A DNA stretch of 64,000 nucleotides from Pseudonocardia sp. TRM90224 (GCF_021245725.1 NZ_JAJGSX010000003.1:248001-312000), one strand, 5' to 3'; positions 8,590 to 16,783 are shown, numbered from the stretch's first letter. Notes: generated by a model not told the origin, from the letters alone. Made by a program: numbers and translations.

Positions 8590-8604
8590 CGGTCCGGACT
8601 CGGC
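8587..8604. promoter_or_regulatory. 18-bp operator, site C (degenerate)
   Basis: TAACGGTCCGGACTCGGC keeps the left arm and core (CGGTCnGGnC) but not the right arm. It overlaps the aminotransferase stop codon, 48 bp before the better site D. It may be an auxiliary site ahead of the transporter operon. Confidence 0.35.
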
Positions 8605-8634
8605 CGTTGACCCACGAACGGGTAGCTCGATAGG

Positions 8635-8652
8635 TTTCGGTCCGGACCGGTA
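8635..8652. promoter_or_regulatory. 18-bp operator, site D
   Basis: TTTCGGTCCGGACCGGTA differs from TTnCGGTCnGGnCCGnAA at one fixed position. It ends 31 bp before the lipoprotein start at 8684 and so is placed to control the whole transporter operon. Confidence 0.55.
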
Positions 8653-8683
8653 TTCACCGATGATCGACCCCTGGGGGAGCCCG

Positions 8684-9931
8684 ATGCGGAAGGTAGTGGC
8701 AGCCGGTCTCGCGGCCGTCTTGGGCGCGGTGCTCGCCGGGTGCGGTGGCGGCGCCGGCGACAGTGGCACGTCGACGGTGACGATGTGGATGTACCCCGTC
8801 ATCGAGGACCAGGCGAAGAGCCGGGCCTTCTGGGACAAGGTCGAGAAGGACTTCGAGGCCGCGAATGCCGGCATCGACGTGAAGGTCGACCTGCAGCCGT
8901 GGGAAGGGCGCCAGGAGAAGGTCACCACGGCGCTGGTGTCGAAGAAGGGCTTCGACCTGGTCGTGCTCGGGCCCGACCAGATCCCGCAGTACGCGGCGCA
9001 GGGCACGATCGCCCCGGTCGACGACGTCGTCGCCGACGCCAAGGACGCCTTCCGGCCGAGCGCGCTGGCCGCGCTCACCACCGACGGGGCCCTGTACGGC
9101 GTCCCGATCTACCAGACGATCACGTCGCCGATCTTCGACCGGAAGGTCTTCACGGACGCGGGCGTCACGACGCTGCCCACCACCTGGGACGAGGTCAAGG
9201 CGGCCGCGCCGAAGCTCGCCGCCAACGGCGTCCCCGTGCTGATGTACCCCGGCGCCCCGGAGACGTCGCTCAACCTGAGCTTCTACCCGATCCTGTGGTC
9301 CTACGGCGGCTCCGTCTTCGCTCCCGACGGCAAGTCGGTCGCGTTCAACGGGCCGGAAGGCGTCCGGGCGCTGCAGATGTTGCTCGACCTGCAGGCCGCC
9401 GGCGGGCTCCCGGCGAACGCCGCGACCTTGACCAACGTCATCGAGGGTGGCCCGCTCAGCCAGGGCAAGAGCGGCTTCTACCACGCGGCGGCGAACATCG
9501 GCGCCGTCCAGCTGGGCGCGGCGCTCGGCCCGGAGAACGTCGCCGTCGGGCTGCCGATCCAGGGCACCAAGCGCGTGGCGTTCGGGATCCCGGGTGGGCT
9601 CGTGCTCGCAAAGGCGTCCAAGAGCCTGGAGGCGGCCAAGAAGTTCGCGGCCTACGTCGCATCACCCGAGGTCAGCGCGGCGCTGTCGAAGGAGTCGGGC
9701 TACTTCACCGCGCGCACCGACGCGAAGGTCGAGGGGCGCTCCGCCACCGCGACCGAGTTCGAGAAGTCGTTGGAGTTCGCGTTCCCCGGCGACACGCACC
9801 CGTTGGCCCGCCAGGTGATGACGCTGCTCTCTCCGGAGATCCAGGCCGCGCTGCAGGGCCGCAAGAGCGCGCAGCAGGCGCTCGACGACGCCGCGAAGCA
9901 GGCCGACGAGCAGCTCGCCGCCGCGCGCTGA
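8684..9931 (+). CDS. ABC transporter sugar-type substrate-binding lipoprotein
   Basis: A 415-residue family 1 extracellular binding protein. MRKVVAAGLAAVLGAVLAGC is a lipoprotein signal with the lipobox LAGC and Cys20 as the acylated residue, so it is anchored outside the membrane. The body has the expected pattern: an early VTMWMYP strand, FDLVVLGPDQIPQYAAQG, and a GVPIYQTITSPIFDRKVF substrate-facing segment. The ATG at 8684 follows GGGGGAG; an ATG at 8660 would add eight residues ahead of the signal. First gene of a binding protein-permease-permease-lyase operon. Confidence 0.9.
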   Translation: MRKVVAAGLAAVLGAVLAGCGGGAGDSGTSTVTMWMYPVIEDQAKSRAFWDKVEKDFEAANAGIDVKVDLQPWEGRQEKVTTALVSKKGFDLVVLGPDQIPQYAAQGTIAPVDDVVADAKDAFRPSALAALTTDGALYGVPIYQTITSPIFDRKVFTDAGVTTLPTTWDEVKAAAPKLAANGVPVLMYPGAPETSLNLSFYPILWSYGGSVFAPDGKSVAFNGPEGVRALQMLLDLQAAGGLPANAATLTNVIEGGPLSQGKSGFYHAAANIGAVQLGAALGPENVAVGLPIQGTKRVAFGIPGGLVLAKASKSLEAAKKFAAYVASPEVSAALSKESGYFTARTDAKVEGRSATATEFEKSLEFAFPGDTHPLARQVMTLLSPEIQAALQGRKSAQQALDDAAKQADEQLAAAR

Positions 9932-9944
9932 GAGCAGGGAGCAC

Positions 9945-10811
9945 GTGCGACACCGGTTGCGGGATCCCGTCGCGGGGCTGCTGTTCGTCCTGCCGATGCT
10001 GGTGCTGTTCCTGATCTTCAGGTTCGTCCCGGCGTTCGGGGCGGCCGGGATGAGCCTCACCGACTACAAGATCAGCGGCGAGTGGACGTTCACCGGCGTC
10101 GACAACTACGCCAGGCTGCTGCGCGACCCGATCTTCCTGGGCAGCCTGCGCGTGACCGTCGTCTACGTGGCGATCTACGTCCCGTTGACGGTGGTCGTCG
10201 CGCTGGGCACGGCGCTGTTGCTCAACTCGGTGATCTTCCTGAAGGGCCTGTTCCGGGGCATGCTCTTCCTGCCCTACGTCACCAGCTTCGTGTTCGCCGG
10301 CATCATCTGGCGCTGGATCTACGACTTCGACGGCCTGCTCAACGGCCTGCTGGGGTACCTCGACCTCGGGCCGGTCGGGTTCCTCGACGACACCGCGCTG
10401 GTGCTGCCCTCGCTGGCCGTCGTGCAGGTGTGGAAGGGCTTCGGGTACTCGATGCTGATCCTGCTCGCCGGGTTGAAGGCGATCCCCGAGTCGTACCTGG
10501 AGGCGGCCCGCGTCGACGGTGCGAGCGCGTGGCAGCGCTTCCGGCTGATCGTGTTGCCGCTGCTGCGCCCGGCGCTGTTCTTCGTGCTGGTCATCGAGAC
10601 GATCGGGGCGTTCCAGACGTTCGACATGATCTACGTGATGACCGGCGGCGGGCCCTCGCGGGCGAGCTTCAACCTGATCTACGCGCTGTACGACCAGGGG
10701 TTCAAGTTCTTCGACCTCGGCTACGCCGCGACGATCGGGGTCGTGCTGTTCTTGCTGGTCTTCGTGGTCTCGATGATCCAACGCCGGTTCATCGACCGGA
10801 GCGCGGCATGA
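9945..10811 (+). CDS. ABC sugar permease, MalF-type
   Basis: A 288-residue inner-membrane permease with about six transmembrane segments. The EAA loop that docks the ATPase is seen as EAARVDGASAWQRFRLIVLP (about residues 186-205). The start is GTG at 9945, 13 bp after the binding-protein stop, with GCAGGGA upstream. Its stop overlaps the start of the second permease by ATGA. The substrate is probably a sugar or sugar-like compound given the CUT1 family. Confidence 0.9.
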   Translation: MRHRLRDPVAGLLFVLPMLVLFLIFRFVPAFGAAGMSLTDYKISGEWTFTGVDNYARLLRDPIFLGSLRVTVVYVAIYVPLTVVVALGTALLLNSVIFLKGLFRGMLFLPYVTSFVFAGIIWRWIYDFDGLLNGLLGYLDLGPVGFLDDTALVLPSLAVVQVWKGFGYSMLILLAGLKAIPESYLEAARVDGASAWQRFRLIVLPLLRPALFFVLVIETIGAFQTFDMIYVMTGGGPSRASFNLIYALYDQGFKFFDLGYAATIGVVLFLLVFVVSMIQRRFIDRSAA

Positions 10812-11680
10812 CGCTCACCGCGGCACATCCCGCTGCCCCCACAGCGCCGGCGCCGACGCGGCGTCGGACGTGGGGCCGGATGTCGGGCCGCTGGCCGCTC
10901 GTCGCGCTGCTGGCGGTCGTGTCGATCCTGACGGTCAGCCCGTTCGCGGTGATGCTCGTGCTGGCGCTCTCCCCGCCGCGCGCGCCGACCGTGCCCCACC
11001 AGTGGCCCGACGCGCTGACGCTGGACAACATCGTCAGCACGCTCACGGCCGCCGGGTTCGTCAGCTGGACGGTGAACTCGCTGATCTACGCGGGCGTCTC
11101 CGTGGTCGTCATCCTGCTGACCGCGTCGATGGCCGGCTACGCGTTCGCGAAGAAGCGCTTCCCCGGGCGGGACGCGCTGATGTGGGCGTTCCTCGCGACC
11201 ATGATGGTGCCGTTCCAGGCGACGCTCATCCCGCTGTTCGTACTGGTCTCGAGCCTCGACGGGGTCGACACGTTCTGGGGGATGATCGTCCCGACGCTCG
11301 CGAACTCGCAGGCGGTGTTCCTGATGCGCCAGTTCATCAGGGACCTGCCCGACGAGCTGTTCGAGGCCGCCAGGATCGACGGCGCGTCCGAGTGGCGGAT
11401 CTTCTGCCAGATCGTCCTGCCGCTCACCCGACCGATCCTCGCGACGCTGGGGGTGTTCGTGTTCCTGTGGCACTGGAACGACTTCCTGTGGCCGCTCGTG
11501 GTCGCGCAGAGCGAGGAGCTGCGGACGTTGACCGTCGGGCTGACCTCGCTGCGGGGCGAGGAGTACCCGCTGGCGATGGTGATGGCGTCGGCGGCCGTCT
11601 CCGTGGTGCCATGCCTCGTGGTGTTCTTCCTGCTGCAGCGCTACCTGGTGAACAGCATCGCCTCGACGGGGTTCAAGTGA
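10808..11680 (+). CDS. ABC sugar permease, MalG-type
   Basis: A 290-residue partner permease with a proline/alanine-rich cytoplasmic N-terminus and about six membrane segments. Its EAA loop is EAARIDGASEWRIFCQIVLP (about residues 180-200). ATGA overlap upstream and GTGA overlap downstream show tight translational coupling. No ATPase gene is present in the locus. CUT1 importers of actinobacteria commonly share a single MsiK-type ATPase encoded elsewhere, and I assume the same here. Confidence 0.9.
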   Translation: MTLTAAHPAAPTAPAPTRRRTWGRMSGRWPLVALLAVVSILTVSPFAVMLVLALSPPRAPTVPHQWPDALTLDNIVSTLTAAGFVSWTVNSLIYAGVSVVVILLTASMAGYAFAKKRFPGRDALMWAFLATMMVPFQATLIPLFVLVSSLDGVDTFWGMIVPTLANSQAVFLMRQFIRDLPDELFEAARIDGASEWRIFCQIVLPLTRPILATLGVFVFLWHWNDFLWPLVVAQSEELRTLTVGLTSLRGEEYPLAMVMASAAVSVVPCLVVFFLLQRYLVNSIASTGFK

Positions 11681-12516
11681 GGCCCGACCCGGCCGCCGAG
11701 CAGCTGCGCGACCGGCTGCGCGGCACGCTGATCGCGGCCGCGGCCACCCCGATGACCAGCGAGGCCGTGATCGACCTCGACGTCGTGGAGACCTACCTGC
11801 GTGGGCTCGTCGCCTCCGGTGCGGACGCGCTCGCGGTGCTCGCGCACACCGGCCGCGGCCCGTTCCTCTCTGCGGCCGAGCGGGCGGCGGTGATCGAACG
11901 GGCGGTCGCGGTGGGCGTTCCGGTGCTGGTAGGGGTCGGGGGCGGCGCGGATGCCGACGCACCCGCGCAGGCGCAGGTGGCCGCCGAGCTGGGCGCGTCG
12001 GGGGTGCTGGTCTTCCCACCACCCGGCGACCGGGTCGCGGCGCACGACGCGGTGTGGCGGGCCGCCGGCCTCCCGATGATCGCGTTCGACCTCTACACGA
12101 TGCCGTGCCGCGCCGACGAGCTCGCCGCGGTGCTCGAACACCCCGGCGTGGCAGGGCTCAAGACGGCATTGCTGTCGGACGCGATGGGCTGCCAGCGAGC
12201 GATCGACCTGACCAGGGCGGCCGGGCGGCTCGCGATCACCGGCGAGGACCGCATGTTCGCGGCGTCGCTGCTCTGGGGCGCCGAGGCGGCGCTGGTCGGG
12301 ATCGCCGCAGCGTCTGTCGGGACGACCGCGGCGGTGCTGGCGGCCTACCGCGACAACGACCTGCGGGCGTTCGAAAAGGCCTCCACCCGTCTGGACGCGC
12401 TGGCCAAACGCACCTTCAAGGACCCGATGGAGGGCTACGTGAGCCGGATGCTCCGCATAGCCGCCGAAGAAGGCCGCATCCCCGAAGCGCACGCCCAAGA
12501 CCCGCACCGCCCGTAG
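11677..12516 (+). CDS. DapA-family lyase, second copy
   Basis: A 279-residue class I aldolase of the DapA superfamily, closer to normal DapA length than the copy at 5094. The Schiff-base lysine is in VAGLKTALLSDAMG and the tyrosine in AFDLYTMPC. The usual GTTGE loop is changed to AHTGRGPF, so the substrate is unlikely to be pyruvate plus aspartate semialdehyde. It is the last gene of the transporter operon, coupled by GTGA. Likely role: cleavage or dehydration of a keto acid derived from the imported compound. Confidence 0.8.
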   Translation: MRPDPAAEQLRDRLRGTLIAAAATPMTSEAVIDLDVVETYLRGLVASGADALAVLAHTGRGPFLSAAERAAVIERAVAVGVPVLVGVGGGADADAPAQAQVAAELGASGVLVFPPPGDRVAAHDAVWRAAGLPMIAFDLYTMPCRADELAAVLEHPGVAGLKTALLSDAMGCQRAIDLTRAAGRLAITGEDRMFAASLLWGAEAALVGIAAASVGTTAAVLAAYRDNDLRAFEKASTRLDALAKRTFKDPMEGYVSRMLRIAAEEGRIPEAHAQDPHRP

Positions 12517-12517
12517 C

Positions 12518-12578
12518 GTCGACAACGACGTTATGGCTGTTTTGAAACGTTCCAAGCAGCCAGAACGTCGTTGTCGAC
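12518..12578. repeat. 61-bp palindromic element, copy 1, at a convergent gene junction
   Basis: Arms at 12518-12539 and 12557-12578 pair over 22 bp with one mismatch, around a 17-nt loop. A second copy at 38281-38341 has the same loop and differs at only two positions, which face each other in the stem. It begins 2 bp after the lyase stop. The convergent amidohydrolase gene reads into it, taking its last 15 codons and TAA stop from the element. It could act as a bidirectional terminator; there is no separate U-tract. Confidence 0.75.
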
Positions 12579-13286
12579 GGTGAACAGGGCGGCCGCGTTC
12601 TCCCACGCTATGCGGGCTTTTGCTTCGCGGGTCAGTCCTGCTGCCGCTACCGCGCCGAAGGCTGATGCCGGGTCGATCAGCGTCGAGTCGGTGCCGAAGA
12701 GCAGCTGTCGGGTGTCGACGCCGGCCACGACCTGCGCGATGCGGCCCGCGGGCGCGTGCGACCAGCAGGGTTCGAGGTAGAGCCGGTCGCACGAGCGGGC
12801 GGCCTCGATCGCGAACCGGTGGCCGTCGGCGCCCATGTGCCCGGCGATCGCCCGCAGGCCGGGGATGTCGAGGCAGGCCTGCGCCAGGTCGAGCACCGAC
12901 GGTCCCCACGTGTGCACGAGCGCGGGGCAGCCGAACGGCGCGACCATCGTCAGCGCCTCACGCATCTGCGGTGACGTGAGCGGGGAACCGGTGTAGTCGG
13001 TGTGGATCTTGACGCCGACGAACCGGCCCGTCGGCAGGTACTCGCGCAGGTCGCGTTCACCGTCGGCGAGCCGGCGCGGGTTGACGGTCACGTGGCCGAA
13101 CAGGCGCTGGCCGTCGAGCACGCCCGCCAGCGCCCGGTTGCCGGCCGGCGCGTCGTAGATCACCGCCTCCGTCGCCGAGACGATCGAGACGTCGATGCCG
13201 TACCGGTCCATGGTGGCGACGCTCGCGCGGGCCACGTCCATCGTGAAGAACCACGGGCCCCAGTGCGCGTGCACATCGATGATCAT
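12531..13286 (-). CDS. Amidohydrolase (amidohydrolase_2 / metal-dependent hydrolase)
   Basis: A 251-residue TIM-barrel metal hydrolase with an intact metal site: IIDVHAHWG (HxH at the N-terminus), GVKIHTDY, ALVHTWGP, AIAGHMGADGH and FGTDSTLIDP with the C-terminal aspartate. The family includes decarboxylases and lactone or amide hydrolases. The last 15 residues (VDNDVLAAWNVSKQP) and the stop are encoded by the 61-bp palindrome and are probably not part of the ancestral protein. Translationally coupled by ATGA to the degenerate relative upstream. Confidence 0.8.
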   Translation of the reverse strand: MIIDVHAHWGPWFFTMDVARASVATMDRYGIDVSIVSATEAVIYDAPAGNRALAGVLDGQRLFGHVTVNPRRLADGERDLREYLPTGRFVGVKIHTDYTGSPLTSPQMREALTMVAPFGCPALVHTWGPSVLDLAQACLDIPGLRAIAGHMGADGHRFAIEAARSCDRLYLEPCWSHAPAGRIAQVVAGVDTRQLLFGTDSTLIDPASAFGAVAAAGLTREAKARIAWENAAALFTVDNDVLAAWNVSKQP

Positions 13287-14023
13287 CCGAGCAACCTCCG
13301 GGCCGTACCGCCCGCGACGGCCGCGACCTGCTCGGCGTCGAGCCCGCCGGTGGCCAGCCGCAGCAGCGGGACGAGCGGTTCGTAGTGCGGTGCGCGCGAG
13401 CCGTAGAGCAACCGGTCGGCGCCGACGTGCGCGGCGACCGTCTCCAGCGCGTCGGGCGAGTTGAGCAGGCGGGTCGAGGTGTGGAACCCGGGCTCGTCGA
13501 GCGCGGCGACGATGAAGTCGCCCAGGTGGTAGAAGTGCGTGTCCAGGAAGACGACGGTGGCGCCGAGCCCGGCGAACGGTCGCCAGAACCGGCGCACGTC
13601 CCCGCCGGTCAGCACGGTCAGCCCCAACGCGACGGCCTTCTTCGCGACGTGGCGCACCGACGGGAAGCCGGCCTCGACGCCCTGCTCGTCGGGGAAGAGC
13701 CGGACGGCCCGCGCGCCCCGCTCGGCCACCCGCTCCAGCTCTCGGGCCGCGCCGATCGGGTCGCGCAGGTCCGCGACCGCCACCGGGACGAACGGTGCGC
13801 CCGTCGCGAGCATCTCGTCGTTGCCCGAACGCATGTCGAACAGCGCCGCACGCAGGTTTGCCGCCGCACCGGTCGCGATCCGGTGCGCGCCGAGCGTCGC
13901 CGCCACCGCGGCCGGGTCGCCCGCCGGTCCGTCGCGGTCGGGGAAGGCGCCGATGAGCACGTCGACGTCGAGCGTCACCTGCAGGTCGCCCACCAGCCGC
14001 CAGGCGTCGAACGGGTCCGTCAT
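13283..14023 (-). CDS. Amidohydrolase-fold protein lacking the HxH metal motif
   Basis: A 246-residue protein with the same fold as its neighbour but with a degraded metal site. The N-terminal strand reads LDVDVLIGAFP, where HxH is expected, and the C-terminal GTDxP/GSDxP motif is YGSRAP. It is probably catalytically inactive or uses different chemistry. Co-translation with the intact amidohydrolase (4-bp overlap) suggests a mixed complex. MTDP at 14023 is chosen as start: earlier ATGs at 14035 and 14056 would run into operator site E. Confidence 0.6.
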   Translation of the reverse strand: MTDPFDAWRLVGDLQVTLDVDVLIGAFPDRDGPAGDPAAVAATLGAHRIATGAAANLRAALFDMRSGNDEMLATGAPFVPVAVADLRDPIGAARELERVAERGARAVRLFPDEQGVEAGFPSVRHVAKKAVALGLTVLTGGDVRRFWRPFAGLGATVVFLDTHFYHLGDFIVAALDEPGFHTSTRLLNSPDALETVAAHVGADRLLYGSRAPHYEPLVPLLRLATGGLDAEQVAAVAGGTARRLLG

Positions 14024-14039
14024 GCCTCGCATCATGCCA

Positions 14040-14057
14040 TTACGGTCCGGACCCAAA
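14040..14057. promoter_or_regulatory. 18-bp operator, site E
   Basis: TTACGGTCCGGACCCAAA matches TTnCGGTCnGGnCCGnAA at all but one fixed position. It is centred in the 53-bp gap between two divergent amidohydrolase operons, so one site can control both. Confidence 0.55.
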
Positions 14058-14076
14058 TCGTGTTAGCGTCCACGGC

Positions 14077-14769
14077 GTGCCGCGGAAGGTGATCGACGCC
14101 CACCGGCTCGCCGGGCCGGTGCCGTTCGACGACCTGCCCACCGATCCGCGTCCCGAGATGGAGCGCCTCGGCATCGATTCGGCGCTGGTCACGCACACGA
14201 TCGGCCTCTACAGCGATCCGCAGGCCGGCAACGACGCGCTCGCGCAGCTCACCGACCCGCGGCTGATCCCCGTCCCGGTTGTTGTGCCAGGGGTGGCCGG
14301 GGCGGACGTCCACGCCGCAGGTGCGCGGCTCGTCCGGCTGTGCCCGCAGCGGCACCGGTTCGACCTGACCGGCCCGATCGCGCTGCGCACGCTCGGCGAT
14401 CTCGGGGTGCCGGTCGCCGTCGACTTCGAGGAGACCTCGCCCGCCGAGCTGCGCACCCTCGCCGGGCACCTGACCGAGCTGCGGATGCTCGTCCTGAATC
14501 CCGGCTACCGGCACCTGCGGGCGCTCGCCGAGCTGCTGGCCGTCGCGCCGAACGTCTGGACGGAGATCGGCACCGTCAACACCGAGGGCGGCGTCGAGTG
14601 GCTGGCCGAGCGGTTCGGCGCGCAGCGGCTGGTGTTCGGCACCGGCGCCCCGGTGCTCGACGACTGCGGCCCGCGGTTCCTGCTCGACCACCTCGACCTG
14701 CCCCCGGCCGACGTCGACCTGATCGCGGCCGGATCGCTGGAAGGACTGTTGGAAGGACTGCCGGGGTGA
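14077..14769 (+). CDS. Amidohydrolase-fold protein with altered metal site
   Basis: A 230-residue relative of the amidohydrolase_2 family. The N-terminal motif is VIDAHRLAG (HxH changed to HxL) and the C-terminal motif is FGTGAPVLDD, without the usual aspartate. Like the gene at 13283 it is a probable inactive or altered partner, and it precedes an intact amidohydrolase with a GTGA overlap. The GTG at 14077 is the first start after site E. Confidence 0.6.
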   Translation: MPRKVIDAHRLAGPVPFDDLPTDPRPEMERLGIDSALVTHTIGLYSDPQAGNDALAQLTDPRLIPVPVVVPGVAGADVHAAGARLVRLCPQRHRFDLTGPIALRTLGDLGVPVAVDFEETSPAELRTLAGHLTELRMLVLNPGYRHLRALAELLAVAPNVWTEIGTVNTEGGVEWLAERFGAQRLVFGTGAPVLDDCGPRFLLDHLDLPPADVDLIAAGSLEGLLEGLPG

Positions 14770-15509
14770 CGCTCGGGATGACGCGGCTGCTCGACGCGCA
14801 CGGCCACGTCGGGTCGTGGCCGGACTTCCTGATCCCCGACCCGAGCGCCGAGGGGCTGCTCGCGATGATGGACCGGGTCGGCGTCACCACGATGGGCATC
14901 AGCCACCTGCTCGCCGTCGGGCCCGACGCGGTGGCCGGCAACCGGCTGGCCATGGAGATCGCCCGGCAGCACCCCGGCCGGTTCGGCGTGTGGCAGGTCT
15001 ACAACCCGCACCACCGCACGCCCCTGAGCAGCACGGACGGCAGCTCCGATCTATGGGGCGTGAAGATCCACCCGGACGTGCACCGCTGCCGTCTCGACGA
15101 CCCGCGCTACGAGCCCGTCTGGCAGCTGGGCCAACCCGTGCTCGCGCACGGCCAGACCGGCTCGCCGTGGAGCGATGCCGAGCAGTTCGCGACGGTCGCC
15201 GCGCGCCACCCGGACGTGCCGCTGCTGATGGGCCACGTCGGGCTGTTCCCGGACGGCTTCGACCGGGCGGTGCGGCTGGTCGCGGACCTGCCGAACGTCC
15301 TGCTGGAGGTGTGCGGCTCGAAGATGACCGGCCGGTGGCTGGCCCGGCTGGTCGGGCTCGCCGGGGCCGATCGGGTCGTCTTCGGGTCCGACGCCTGCTT
15401 CCTCGACCTGCGCATCGGCGTGGGCCGGCTGCTGCTCGCACCGCTCTCGGACGCCGAACGCGCGGCGGTCGGGCACCACAACCTCGCACAAGTGCTGGGG
15501 CTCGCATGA
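14766..15509 (+). CDS. Amidohydrolase (amidohydrolase_2 family)
   Basis: A 247-residue metal hydrolase with an intact site: LLDAHGHVG (HxH), WGVKIHPDVH, VLAHGQTGSPWSD, LLMGHVGLFPDG and VVFGSDACFLD. It overlaps the preceding altered relative by GTGA and the following aminotransferase by ATGA. The start could instead be the in-frame ATG at 14778. A probable role is hydrolysis or decarboxylation of a pathway intermediate, perhaps in a complex with the protein at 14077. Confidence 0.75.
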   Translation: MTLGMTRLLDAHGHVGSWPDFLIPDPSAEGLLAMMDRVGVTTMGISHLLAVGPDAVAGNRLAMEIARQHPGRFGVWQVYNPHHRTPLSSTDGSSDLWGVKIHPDVHRCRLDDPRYEPVWQLGQPVLAHGQTGSPWSDAEQFATVAARHPDVPLLMGHVGLFPDGFDRAVRLVADLPNVLLEVCGSKMTGRWLARLVGLAGADRVVFGSDACFLDLRIGVGRLLLAPLSDAERAAVGHHNLAQVLGLA

Positions 15510-16696
15510 CACTCGCGCTGGACGGCGGCCGGCCGGTCCGCACGGATCCCTGGCCGTCGTGGCCGCCACCGCTCGACCCCGCCCAGCGTGCGCTGGTGAC
15601 CGCCGTGCTCGAGAGCGGGCAGTGGGGAGCGACCCAAGGCGGGACCGTAGTGGCCGACCTCGCCGCCGCCATGGCGGCGCAATCGGGCGCCCCGCACGCC
15701 GTCGCGACGGGCAACGCCACGCTGGGGCTGTTCGCGGCGTTGCGCGGGCTCGGGGTCGGGCCCGGCGACGAGGTTGTCGTTCCTGCCTACACGTTCGTCG
15801 CGTCGGCAACCGCGGTGCTGCTCGCCGGCGCCGTCCCCGTCGCGGTCGACGTGGACGCCACCGACCTGCACATCTCGCCGGCCGCGGTCGAGGCGGCGCT
15901 CACCGCCCGCACGGCGGCGATCATGCCCGTGCACCTGGCCGGCAGCCCGGCCGACATGGACGCGATCTGCGCGGTTGCCGCGCGCAACGGGTTGGCGGTC
16001 GTCGAGGACGCCGCGCAGGCGCACGGAGCCGCGTACCAGGGGCGTCCGGTCGGTGGCATCGGCGACGCCGGGGTGTTCAGCTTCCAGTCGAGCAAGGCGA
16101 TGACCGCGGGCGAGGGCGGCATGATCATCTGCCGGAACCCGGACGTCCACGAGGCGATCTGGTCGGTCTGCAACCTCGGCCGCGTGCCCGGCGACGCCTG
16201 GTACGGGCATCCGAACCTGGGCTGGAACCTGCGGCTCACCGAGATCCAGGCGGCGCTGCTGCTGCCGTGGCTCGACCGGCTCGACGCCGAGCTGGACCGG
16301 CGCGCCGCCTTCTGCGCAGCAGTCGAGCAGTCGCTGGCCGGCCTCGCGGTGAGCGTCGTGCCGGCCCCGGCCGGGACGACCCGCGACTCGCGCCACCTGC
16401 TCATGCTCCGCCTGCACGATCCGGTCGACCGCGAGTTCCTGCTCGCTGCGATGGCGGCCGAAGGCGTTCCGCTCGACGGCGGCTACCGGCCGCTCTCGAC
16501 GTTCCCGGCGCTGGTCGCGGCCGGCGCCCGCGCTGAACCAGCGCCGACGGCGGCCGACGCGGCGCAAGCGGTCGTCTGGGTGCGCCAGCCGATGCTCATG
16601 GACGAGCCGGAGCGGGCCGGCGACGTCGCCGCGGCGCTGGCGAAGGTGCTCGCCTCGCCCAGAGCCCACCGCATCGAGCCGCAGGTACCAGCCTGA
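15506..16696 (+). CDS. DegT/DnrJ/EryC1-family PLP aminotransferase, second copy
   Basis: A 396-residue PLP enzyme. It shows ATGNATLGLFAALRGLGVGP near residue 70, VVEDAAQAHGA with the PLP-binding aspartate, and FSFQSSKAMTAGEGGMI with the PLP lysine. It is more typical of sugar and AHBA-type aminotransferases than the copy at 7435. It ends the operon started at 14077. The NRPS gene follows 87 bp later on the same strand, so it could also serve that cluster; the operator suggests it belongs with the catabolic locus. Confidence 0.85.
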   Translation: MTLALDGGRPVRTDPWPSWPPPLDPAQRALVTAVLESGQWGATQGGTVVADLAAAMAAQSGAPHAVATGNATLGLFAALRGLGVGPGDEVVVPAYTFVASATAVLLAGAVPVAVDVDATDLHISPAAVEAALTARTAAIMPVHLAGSPADMDAICAVAARNGLAVVEDAAQAHGAAYQGRPVGGIGDAGVFSFQSSKAMTAGEGGMIICRNPDVHEAIWSVCNLGRVPGDAWYGHPNLGWNLRLTEIQAALLLPWLDRLDAELDRRAAFCAAVEQSLAGLAVSVVPAPAGTTRDSRHLLMLRLHDPVDREFLLAAMAAEGVPLDGGYRPLSTFPALVAAGARAEPAPTAADAAQAVVWVRQPMLMDEPERAGDVAAALAKVLASPRAHRIEPQVPA

Positions 16697-16720
16697 AGGG
16701 ACCCTTAAAGCAACCTGAAA

Positions 16721-16760
16721 GGCAGGTCATGGTTGTCTGAACGGGGCAGGTCGATGTTGT
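16721..16760 (+). repeat. Direct repeats upstream of the NRPS gene
   Basis: GGCAGGTCATGGTTGT (16721-16736) and GGCAGGTCGATGTTGT (16745-16760) are related 16-mers 24 bp apart, ending 23 bp before the NRPS start. Repeats of about two helical turns ahead of biosynthetic genes can be activator sites of the SARP kind. No regulator gene of that kind is in the window, so this is only a suggestion. Confidence 0.3.
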
Positions 16761-16783
16761 GGGCTGCTTAGGCTGGTTCATTG

